A stretch of 64,000 bases of DNA, from the NCBI GenBank assembly GCA_965112735.1, contig OZ218955.1:496001-560000 (forward strand), given 5' to 3'. Source of the DNA: Phaeosaccion multiseriatum. Its lineage: Eukaryota; Ochrophyta, other classes. The translations under genes and the position numbers were made by a program. The notes below the pieces were generated by a model that worked only from the letters and a program-made list of their open reading frames with translations, was not told where the DNA came from and searched no databases. Below, piece after piece: positions 11,279 to 20,726 of the stretch; position 1 is the stretch's first letter; every line of letters begins with the position of its first letter.

Positions 11279-12658
11279 TGCACTCACAACGACTCGCCCG
11301 CCCTGCTCCGACTTCCCTTCCCTCTGCACCGTCACCATGCACTGCCATCTACAGGTCTGGGCCGCGACGGGCGCGTGCCCCTATGGAGATCGATGCTCCT
11401 TCCTCCACAAGCGCGAGCCCGAACCCGACCACGAGGAGGCCTCTCCGGATGCCCTCATCCACTGCCCCACCGGATCCACATCCGTGGCCCCCACAAGGTC
11501 TCCAACGCTGAGCAGCAGCAGCGGCAGCGACAGTCATGCGGGCAGCGACCACTGCCGTCGGAGTGATAGAGCGGACTCCGAGTTGCCGGAGTCCTCCCCT
11601 TCGTACGCCGCCATCACCGCAGCTACCACAAGCTCCACTTCCGTTCCCCACTTTGCGCAGCATAGGCGCCCCGGTGTGGCCGCAGTCGTGCAAGGAGGAG
11701 GGTTTCCGACTCAAGAAGGATGCGGAGGAAGAGGAGGAAGAGCCGTCCACACGCTGCTTCCCACCACCACCACCACCACCACCACCACCACCCGCCAACA
11801 GCCCCCGTTCGACCGCCCCCTCCTTCGTTATGATGGAAGGAGCCCTCTCGCGACCCCCAAGAGCGACCAGCAGCACCACCACCAGCAGCAGCAGCAGCAG
11901 CCCCAGCACCAGCAGCATCAGCAGCATCAGCAGCATCAGCAGCCGCAGTTCCGATTCCCGAACGAGGCGCAGCACGAGGCCCCTTTGCACCGCCGCCTTT
12001 CCGCCTTCCAGGCTTTGGCCCAGAAGAGGGAGGACGCAGTGGCCAGCAATAGCACCAACGACCGCACCCGCTTTGGCGACGGCGGCTCCATTCTACCCTT
12101 TCTCCAATGCGGACAACTCGACAGCCTCAGCGGCGGGGACAGGGGTGGCCGCGTCGAGGCACTGTCCCCTTCTCTGCACGACAAACGTCCTACTCCCATG
12201 GAGACTGGCGACGCGATCAGCAGCCCTCCTCCTTCGCAGGAGCAGCAGCAACAGCACAGGTTGACGGCTTCTCTACTTGGGCTCCTGGAGGAGCCACAGG
12301 ACCCCAAACACCAACAGGAAGAGGCAGGCCCCACCGCCTCCTCCTGGACGCCTCCGCCCCCCCTCCGCCACCGTGAGGAGACTCGGCCGGAGGCGGGCCA
12401 CTTGTCGGCTCCTTCCTCGCTCTTCGCGTTTCCACCGTCTCTGTCTCCGTCCATCGCCTTGACGATGGAAGGGGGTATCGAACGCACTCGCGAGCTCCAG
12501 GAGGACAAGTCGGTGGTACAGCAGCGTGAGCCCCACCAGCCGCGTTTGGCAGTTGTCGACGCTCCGACGGCGGAGACAGCGGCCAACCCCGTGCCTTGGT
12601 CCTTGTTCGGCCAAGGTACGGACTTCATTGCGGGCATGCCTCAGCCCCAGCAGTTGGT

Positions 12659-12750
<92 letters not shown>

Positions 12751-13229
12751 GGCAGCAGCGGCAGCACAGGGCGGGGAGCGGCAGATGGGCGTGGGGGGGT
12801 AGTGCGGGAGCTTCTGCGGGGGGGGCGTCGTCGGTCTTCGCCAGGGAGGCCGGTGGCTGGACTCAGTCTGCTGCTACGGTTGGTGATACAGCCTCGCCCT
12901 TCCTCACTGGCAGTGGCGCTTCTGCTCCTCTCGATGGGCTCCTTGGTTGGGCTCCTTCGCAAAAGCCCAACAGAGCGAAGACCGACTACTTCGGGGGCGG
13001 CGAAGGCGAGGGCGAGGGCGAGGGCGTCGCATCATCGCAGCAAAGCCCTCTGCCCCAGTTGCTGACACAACCTCAGCAACAGCAGCAGCAGCAGGAGGAG
13101 CAGCAGCCCAGCGTCGCTCAGTGCCACTTCGACATGTCGAGCCTTCTTGAGGGCCGCCATGAGAGCCGCGCCCCCCTCCACACCAAGGCAGACATTCACG
13201 GGCTCACCCCAGGGGCTCCCTTCTTCTGA
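10026..13229 (+). CDS. Tandem CCCH zinc-finger protein of the TTP/ZFP36 type with long poly-Gln
   Basis: Known role: this family binds AU-rich elements in mRNA and drives deadenylation and decay in the cytoplasm. Five exons (10026-10286, 10478-10532, 10715-10772, 11116-11170, 11355-13229) give 767 residues. Finger 1 spans exons 2-3: KTELCRNYDPQDS, then RKCRFG and DKCAFAHGEHEL (C-x10-C-x5-C-x3-H; the usual first spacing is x8). Finger 2 is assembled across exons 4-5 as KYRISPC-S then VWAATGACPYG and DRCSFLHK (C-x8-C-x5-C-x3-H). The KTELC lead-in and ELR after finger 1 are family hallmarks. The remaining ~600 residues are low complexity (His, Ser, Pro, Gln), with a poly-Gln of about 30 near residue 580. 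The long downstream frame opens earlier at 11229 only because intron 4 carries a (GCAC)n run. Start at 10026 was chosen; an in-frame ATG at 9924 is the alternative. Confidence 0.8.
12650..12666 (+). repeat. Dispersed 17-bp sequence, copy 2
   Basis: GCAGTTGGTAATACAGC, one mismatch. It sits at the 5' lip of the poly-Gln tract and encodes Gln-Leu-Val-Ile-Gln there. Confidence 0.8.
12663..12750 (+). repeat. (CAG)n microsatellite encoding poly-Gln
   Basis: A near-uninterrupted CAG run in frame in the CCCH protein gene, with CAA and CGG interruptions at its 3' end. Confidence 0.9.
12879..12892 (+). repeat. Dispersed 17-bp sequence, copy 3 (14-bp core)
   Basis: GTTGGTGATACAGC, with the last 14 bases of the consensus intact. 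It encodes Val-Gly-Asp-Thr-Ala in the CCCH protein, a different frame from copy 2. Confidence 0.7.
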
Positions 13230-13832
13230 GGGGCGGGGAGACGCAGAGGGAGAAAAAAGCCTTGCCAACAGATGGCGACAATATATGCGACTTGAGGAGG
13301 GAGTCGGGAGGCAGCGAGGGGGGGGGGGGGAAGGGCAGCATGGGGCGTGGAGGACAAGAGAAGCCGGAGGGGGAGGACCAGAGCTTCATTCAAGCAGCTA
13401 GGCAAGGCATGCAAGCAAAAATACACAACGGCAGTGAAGTAAGGAAGGCTGGCGAATAGGAGGAGGACTGTGAATAGGAGCTGCCACACTGGGAGGTACC
13501 ACAGCAGGAACTCGCTCCACGGCGTGAGGTGCAACATTTGGAAGCAAGAGCCATTCAGTTCAGTACCACAAGAAGCCTCTAGGGCTACGATAAGCTACAG
13601 ACAGATAGGGAGAGAGAGAGATAGAGAGACGTTCAAAGTCACTCGCTCAAAAGAGATGGAACGTGCGTGCGTTCATCCTGTGTAAAATAAAGTGCATTCA
13701 TACAATACAATCTAAGTACATTTGAGCCACCCACAAAGGCCCTAGGCTCTTGCCTGGCTTGGCCTCTTGGCCTGCAAGCCCTGTGGGCCATTCTCCTGAG
13801 CTGACGAAGGATAACAGGGCCGTGACACGGTT

Positions 13833-13849
13833 GCTATATCACCAACTGC
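13833..13849 (-). repeat. Dispersed 17-bp sequence, copy 4
   Basis: GCTATATCACCAACTGC, reverse orientation with one mismatch, in non-coding DNA. Confidence 0.75.
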
Positions 13850-14022
13850 TACAGTTCTCATCCCGTTAGCTCTCTAGTGCACACATCACATAGACCTCTG
13901 CTGATGGAGCTTGCACCCACCCCCAAGCGGAAACCCTGTCCTGTCCTTCACATGCCCACCCTTCACCCACCCTACCGACACATATCACAATATTCACAGC
14001 AGTGGCAGCAGCAGCAGCAGCA

Positions 14023-14039
14023 GCAGTTGGTGATACACC
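14023..14039 (+). repeat. Dispersed 17-bp sequence, copy 5
   Basis: GCAGTTGGTGATACACC, one mismatch, directly after a (CAG)n run. Confidence 0.8.
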
Positions 14040-14357
14040 CGCAGGCTCGGCCCTCCCCTCCCCTCCTCTCCCCCCGGTAACTGACGTACTGACATGGTAT
14101 CGACGCGGCGTCGCTCTGGCCGGCGTGTCCCGCCCTGTGTCCTTCACACTGCACCTTCCGTCGTCGGAGAGAGCCCTCACGCCACGCTCGCGTTCCCATA
14201 CCCCATGCACCTCCATCTATCGCTGTCGCTGTGCCTCTTCCTCCCTCCCCCGCGAGAGCAGTGACATGGCTCATCCCAGGAGGGAGACCAAACCCATGCC
14301 TCTCAGTGCAGAGCAGAGGAGGGAGCCCTCAACCCCCCGCCCCCCCCATACATGCCC

Positions 14358-14462
14358 ACTACTTTCTAGTGTAGAGGAGCACTACTTTCTAGTGTAGAGG
14401 AGCACTACTTTCTAGTGTAGAGGAGCACTACTTTCTAGTGTAGAGGAGCACTCAAGTGTAGA
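14358..14462 (+). repeat. 23-bp tandem repeat, about 4.5 copies
   Basis: The unit begins ACTACTTTCTAGTGTAGAGG; copies start at 14358, 14381, 14404 and 14427. It overlaps the last codons and stop of the ankyrin gene, so the repeat has set that protein's C-terminus. Confidence 0.9.
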
Positions 14463-15689
14463 GGAGCGCCTTGTCTCGCCTCATGCAGCACTGTGACATC
14501 CCTTTGGCTTGATGCGTAACCGGAACCCTTCGCACTCGCGGGAGGGCCCGACGCAGCACTTGGCGTAGCAGCAGTTGCATCGGCCGCAGGAGCTGCAACA
14601 GCACTCTGAGCCGCCGTTGCAGCAGCAGGGCACGGAGGTTGCGGCTGCCCATCGGCAGTCGTGGAGATGGGGCTGGGCACTCCTCCAGCCGCCGACGCCG
14701 GTGTATTCGCTCCGCTCACTCTAATGAGTCGAGACGCGAGGGCTGAGTGGCCGTGGGCTGAAGCCACGCTGACGGCCGTGGGAGCCCCCCTTCTGGTGCC
14801 CAGGGGGGCGGTACGAGCTCCGTGGGCGAGGAGAATGTCCACCACAGCCTCGTGGCCGCCCTCGCAGGCCGCAAGCAGGGGCCAGCGAGTGGTTGAAGGC
14901 GAAGGTGCCTCCTCCGACTGAGCCTCCTCCTCACTCTGCTGCTTCCTCTTGGCGGGCTCCACACTCGCCCTACTGCGGAGCAGAAGACGGACAATGCTCT
15001 GGTGGCCCTGCCCACACGCCACGCAGAGAGGAGTGAGGCCATCCGCGTTGGGCTTGTCTACCAGACAGCCCGCCTGCTTCAGCAGAAGCTTGGCCACTGT
15101 CGCGTCGCCGCGCTTCGAGGCGACGAATAGCGGTGTTTCGCCCGTCGTCAAGCTGGCTCTGTTCACCGCTGCCCCCGCGAAGAGAAGCTGACGCACCACG
15201 TCGCCATGGCCCGCCTCGCAGGCCAGGTACAGGGGGGAGAGGCCGGAAGGACCCCCGCTGCTGTTGACAGACACGCTTTCGCCCCCACCCTCCCCCAGGA
15301 GCACGTCGATGATGTCACCTCTGCAGCCCTGCGCGATGGCCAAAGAGAGGAGCGTCTCTCCGTCCTCCGTCACCGAGTCGTCGAGGCACCCCGTCCCTCT
15401 GCCCTCGATGGAAACGAGGGCGGCGACGGCGGCCTTGACTTTGGACCTCGACTCCCCATTGCGAATGCTAAGAAAGAGGCGGCGCCGAGCCTGACCACCG
15501 ACCCGTGAAGGTGAGATAGAGAGGCAAAATTCCAGCGAGAGGATGAAGAGGGCGGAAGGGCGCAAGTTGTCACTAATTAATCCCTCACATGACATGAATG
15601 ACAAGACAAGCGCGGACACTGAGACGGGAGAGTTGGTCCAACCCCCCCCTTACTTGTCTTACCTCGTCAGCCGATTGAGCTTCCGCCAT
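14435..15689 (-). CDS. Ankyrin-repeat protein
   Basis: Two exons: 15689-15663, coding the short leader MAEAQSADE, then 15490-14435. Together they give 360 residues. At least five ankyrin repeats are visible between about residues 35 and 265. The clearest are SPLYLACEAGHGDVVRQLL, TPLFVASKRGDATVAKLLL, TPLCVACGQGHQSIVRLLL and a repeat ending ACEGGHEAVVDILLAHGA. The ~90-residue tail is Ala/Pro/Ser-rich. Ankyrin arrays mediate protein-protein contacts; no catalytic domain is fused, so the specific role is unknown. The first exon was preferred to reading through the intron because a GTAAGA donor and a TCAG acceptor join it in phase. Divergent from the gene at 16082. Confidence 0.72.
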
Positions 15690-16081
15690 GGCTGCTAAGG
15701 AAGCCCGCAGCGGAGGGACAAGAGGCTTGCACTTTCAACCCAACAACGTTTTGAGGACCCTATTCTGGTAGGGGCCTCTACCAGTTCCTGCTGCTGCTGC
15801 TGCTACCGCTGCTGCTGCTCTGCCCCTCCTTCGCTGGTGACAGTGGCGAAACTGTCGAAATAACTCACAAGCACGAGCAGCTGCACAGGAAGGAGAGCAG
15901 AAGAGCGTGGTGTGTGGGAAAGAGCGAGAGGATTCGTGATAATCGATACGAATGTCACAGGGTTAATTCCACGCAGAACTGAAACTGGAAACTGATTTGG
16001 CGCCTCGTTGAGGGAGGAAGGAACGATGGAACCTCAGAGGAACTCTGTCCTTTGTTTCAAAGCTCGCTGTGCTCTACTCCG
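15690..16081. promoter_or_regulatory. Divergent intergenic region
   Basis: 392 bp between head-to-head genes, with a short imperfect CTG run near 15790. No core promoter element is assigned. Confidence 0.35.
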
Positions 16082-19000
16082 ATGACGAAGAAACTTTTCT
16101 GGGATAGCTCTTCTGAGGAAGAAGAGGAGAAGGAGGAGAAGGAGGAGGAGGAGGTGGAGGAGAAGAAGGAGGAGGAGGCAAAGCGGAAGGGAACGGAGCC
16201 GGGACAGGAGAAGAAGCAGGAGGAGAAACAGGACGAGGACGCACGAAGGACTGAAGAGTCCAGCGCTTCAAGCGATGATGATGATGCCCGAGTTTCCAAA
16301 GGCAAGGCCGGGCCTGGACGGAGGCAGCCGGAGGGGGGGCGGGACATTGGAAGAAGCGAAGATCGGATCACAGGGGGGAGAGCCTCGGCGGGCCCCCACA
16401 GAGGGATGCGCTTTGGTTTTTATGGTGCTCTCCCCAGGAACTATGTGGGCACTGCAACATCTTCATCGGATACCGAAAACGACGGTGACGAGGAGGACAA
16501 CGCCTGCTTCCCAGCTGAGGGAGGAGGAGGGGCCAGTGATCCACCACGACGCAGAAAGAGGGCCGCTCCGGCGGGAGCAGCAAGAGGAGGAGAGCGCGAG
16601 AGGGCCGCTGAACATTCGGGGGGGGGGAGGGGGGGCAGCAACGTGAAGAAGAGAAAGAGAGAGGCGTCAGTGGAGCTGAAGTTCCCGCGCCCCCCGCCCC
16701 CCGTGCCGTCCTTCGCCGAGAAAGGTGAGTAGTGAGGCAGCTCCTGCAGGGGACGGGGTTCTGGGAAGGACCCTCTGCATGTCAGAGTCGCACTCGTTTC
16801 GTTTCACATCTCGTCCGATCTAGTAGCTCGTTTCTCGTCCCACAATTGGCTTGCTCAGATACCACTCGACTCCATTTCAACATCAAACGCCGCTGAGATC
16901 TGAGGTTGGCGGCGGCGGATTGGAAGCCGTGGGTGACCACTCCCCTCCCTTGTCGCTAACCCGAAGCCGCCCTCCCTGCGTGTGACGCAACAGGCTTGAC
17001 CGAGGCGGAGAGGCTGGGGCTGGCGTGGCTCATCGGGAGATACAGCATGGGCAAGGGAGGCTTGATGCTGGATCCAGGATGGACTCCTTCTCCTCCCCCT
17101 CCCCCTGCTGCTGCTGCTTCTGCGGCTGTCGCTCTACGAATGGAGGAAGGAGGCGAGGACAGGAGCGAGGATGCGCAGCGGCATCGACCGGAGCTGGTGC
17201 GTTACGTGTCATGGATAGGCCTCCGGAGGCCTTTGTGCGGGGCTCGTGGGGCCTGGAAAAGGAAGAAAACACACAGGGGCTTGATTTGTGGGTGGAGGAA
17301 GGCGGGGGGGACGGGCAGAGGAACTGTGGTACGGCTGCTGAAAGCACCGCTCTTGCCGTTCCGGAGGAGTCGAGAAAGGAGCGTAAGAGGAGGAAGAGGA
17401 GGAAGAGGGAGAGGAGGAGGAAGAGGAGGAAGAGGGCATCGCGTCTCGGAACGGGCCTATCCATCCTCCTCCCTCTCGAAATCACTCACAGCGGCAGGCG
17501 GCTGGTGCTCAGACGCCTCACCGCAGCTCTTATTCCCACTCTTCCCTCCCTCCTCCTCCTCCTCCTCCTCCTCCTCCTCCTCCTCCTCCTCCTCCTCCTC
17601 CTCCTCCTCCTCCTCCTCCTCCTCCTCCTCCTCCTTCCGTCCTTTCACTGACTTACACTAACCCCCAACCCCGCCCCCCCCCCTCTCACCAATGGATACA
17701 ATCAAACAACCCGGACGATTCACCGCTCCCCAAAGCTGTGCGCCTTTCTGTGTACCGTGTTGGGCAAGACGGGAGACGCGGCTGCTGACGCGGCCGCCGT
17801 GGTGGGGAGGAGGCTTGCCAAACAGCCCTACAGTGCGGTGGGAGCCCCCATCCTGCTCGTGGCGCAGCAAGACTCGGAAGTGCGTAGACTCGGAAGTGCG
17901 TGTGTGTGAGTGCGTGCGTTTGTGTATGTGTGTTTGTGTGTGCGTGTGTGCATGTGGGCGTGTGTGTGCGTGTGCGTGCGTACCTCTCAAGACCCACTTC
18001 CCAATTTTCAGCTTTGAAAGTAATCTCACGCCGCTGTCTCCGGTCTTCTGCCTCCCCTCTCCCCGCTTCCCCCCTCCCCCTTCCCCCTCCCCTCTTGACC
18101 ATGCACATGTATATCCTCTGCTCTGCCCCCCCCCACCCCCCCACACGGGGCGGCACCTGACACATGACACCTGATACCTGACACCTCACACCTCTCACCT
18201 GACAACCTGACACCTGACACCTAACAACCTCACACCTGACACCTCACACCTCATACCTCACACCTGACACCTGACACCTCACACCTCCCACCTCCCACCT
18301 GACAACCTGACACCTGTCACCTGACACCTGACACCTGATACCTAGTACCTGACACCTAGTACCTGACACCTAGTACCTGACACCTAGTACCTGACACCTC
18401 ACACCTGACAACCTGACACCTGTCACCCATCACCCCTTTCTCATCCGTAGGTATCAGCGTTCATTGAGATGCTCACGGCCTGCTACGTGGCGGTCAAGGG
18501 GCTGACGAGCGATGCTTCCAAAGAGAAGGTACGCCTCCAAACGTCTCCAGAGAGAAGGTATCGTACGGGGCAATTACAGGGGGCATGGGCGTTGGGGGTG
18601 GAAGAAGCAAAGCGGCCCAAAGCACAGCGCGATATGTCTCTCCGCTCGGTCCTGAGTCGCTGTTTTTCCTTCTCGGCGTGTTTGCTTTGTTTGCTGTGTT
18701 TTTCTTTGCTGGTCTTAATTGTACGTGTTATAATATATATATGTGTATGTATATATGTGTTACTTAGTATGTGTGTTCCCCTCCCCCCCTCACTGGCTTT
18801 TGCGCCGCAGAGGAGAGTGGCCCTCAAGCAAGCACGGAGGAGAAAACTCGAGGTGCTGGTGGCCCAGCCCACATTATTATGGTGAGGGAAGGAGCGAGCA
18901 ACACAGCAAGGCATGCATCTGAAGGTGTACAAGGGGCAGGCCAAGAGTCAGGGAGGCTTATGGACAGGCAGACATGGAGGCAGTTAGACAGGCAGGCAGG

Positions 19001-20726
19001 CAGGCACATGGGCAGGCGGGCAGCCGGGCATATGGGCAGGCAGGCAGGGACGCTCTCGATCCTCCCCCTCTCTCTCCACGCATTCCTACCTCTCTTTACC
19101 CAATGTCTCTCACTCGACTCACTCACCCACTCTCTTAACTCACTCCCTCTCTCTCAACTCACTCACCCCCTCTCCACTCACTCACTCACTCACTCACTCA
19201 CTCACTCCCACTCTCCCCCACTCCTCCCCACCACCCCTCTCTCGACCCACCGCCCCCTCCCTCCCCCACTCCTCACTTCACGGCTCCTCTGCACTACTCT
19301 CTGGACTGCCCATACACCTCTACAGGCAAGGAGAGGCGGAGCTCTGTGACTCGCGGGTGTGCTGGCATCTGCTCCTCTTTAGTGGGGTGTGCATTTTCAG
19401 CAAGCCAACGCTCAAGGTACTGCGCTTGGGGTAGGGTTTGACCCATACAGTGGATGGAGGCGTGGACTTGGGTAGAAGAGAGGGAGAAAGGGAGGGAGAA
19501 AGCAGAGCGCGCGCGCGAGAGAGAGAGAGAGAGGGACATATAGTCATACATAGAGGGACAGGGAGAGGGACACAACAGAGCGAGACAGAGACAGAGGGAG
19601 AGACAAAGAAGACGGGCGAAGGAGAGGGAGAGAGAGAAAGAAGGGAGGGAGGCTCATCTTGCTCGTATGCCTCTTCTTTCGATCTTCATCCAGCGCGATG
19701 GAGCAACAGTACAGCATGGCATTGCGTTGCCCCCGTGACGCATGCAAGAATGCCCTTACTGACGCCCTCCGCGACCCTCCTTTGCTTGGCAGGTGTCGAA
19801 GGTGGCTCAAGCGCTTGCCCTGAAGGTCCGCGAACAGCAGCAGCAGTTGGTGATACAGCAGCAGGAGGAGGGGGAGGATGGCACCGCAGGGACTGCCTCG
19901 AGAGACCCTGTCTTCGGAATATGCACGGCGCCCTTGACACAAGCTCTACCTCAGTCAGTAAGTCAGAGAGCAAGCGTCCATTTCGAGCCCTTTCTGGTCA
20001 ACCCCCTCGGGACTGAGCGTCCTGCCTTCGCTTCCTTCCTCACTATCTCCATTCTCTCCGCTCATACTCTCTGCTTCCATCCCTCCTCTTGCTCAGCTTC
20101 GGTGGATAGGCAAGTGGCTCTGCCCGTCCCTGCCCCCCGTGAGCTGGGAGGCAGAGGTTTCCGCCGCTACGTGTAAGTCCACCTCTCCCTCGGCCGCGGT
20201 GTTCAGCGGTTGTCAGAGGAGGTTTGCTTCGCCCGCCTCCGGAGGAGGATGACGGGGAGTTTTTTTTTTTCTTTCTAATGAGTGTATACTTCAGAGTTTA
20301 AACGGGCCCGAACGCAAGCTTCCCCTTGCCACCCTCAGCAGCTGCTCCGACCGAGAGACATGCTTTCCTCCCCACGTCACGCCAAGCACCACTCGATGGA
20401 CGCGTGTTCTCGCCTCTTGACATGCCCTTGTCCCTCCATTCTTGTCCTCTCTGTCTGCATACACGGCAGCGGACGAAGGACGGAAGAAGAGAAGCTCTTC
20501 CTCCTTCCTCACCTATCCTTTCCCACTCTCGAATCGATGGGAGCTTCGGTGGCTCTACCCAATAAAGCAGGGCATCGCTGCATCTCGATCCCCGACCCCA
20601 TTTGCCACCCATCCGCCGTCCCGCCGAACCACCCACCCACCCACTCACCCGCCCACCCACCCAACCAACCCAACCAACCCATCCATCCATCAGCCTGCCA
20701 ACCAATCAGTCAAGAAGGGCCGTTGA
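16082..20726 (+). CDS. Unidentified nine-exon gene (575 aa, acidic N-terminus)
   Basis: Exons 16082-16724, 16994-17196, 17736-17879, 18451-18528, 18811-18881, 19326-19416, 19793-19957, 20097-20172 and 20470-20726 join without frame conflict. The first ~215 residues are disordered: MTKKLFWDSSS followed by a Glu/Lys-rich run, then RGMRFGFYGALPRNYVG and basic patches. The ordered part (about 215-510) includes LTEAERLGLAWLIGRYSMG, LCAFLCTVLGKTGDAA, VSAFIEMLTACYVAVKGL, KQARRRKLEVLVAQP and CDSRVCWHLLLFSGVC. It looks helical and conserved in style, but I do not recognise the family. The tail is His/Pro/Thr-rich from a CCCA repeat. Intron 2 holds a (CTC)n tract and intron 3 a CACCTGACA-type minisatellite. 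The final exon's stop overlaps the convergent gene by 17 bp. The last two exons are the least certain. Confidence 0.55.
17548..17637 (+). repeat. (CTC)n microsatellite in intron 2
   Basis: About 90 bp of CTC triplets, all inside the intron of the gene starting at 16082. Confidence 0.9.
18150..18432 (+). repeat. ACACCTGACA-type minisatellite in intron 3
   Basis: Dozens of 7-11-bp variants of ACACCTGAC, ACACCTCAC and TACCTAGT fill the last 280 bp of the intron, up to about 20 bp before its acceptor. Confidence 0.85.
19843..19859 (+). repeat. Dispersed 17-bp sequence, copy 6 (consensus)
   Basis: Exact GCAGTTGGTGATACAGC inside exon 7 of the gene at 16082, flanked by CAG codons. It encodes Gln-Leu-Val-Ile-Gln as in the CCCH gene. 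Confidence 0.85.

Larger units (their letters stand above)
13230..14434. other. Convergent intergenic spacer with repeats
   Basis: 1.2 kb between two 3' ends. It holds two copies of the dispersed 17-bp sequence (13833 and 14023) and the start of a 23-bp tandem array. No gene is recognised. Confidence 0.55.

Noticed and set aside
11229-11354. Start of the 666-aa frame with a His/Thr/Ala/Arg repeat
   Set aside because: A (GCAC)n repeat in intron 4; the exon begins at 11355 where the second zinc finger needs its first cysteine from exon 4.
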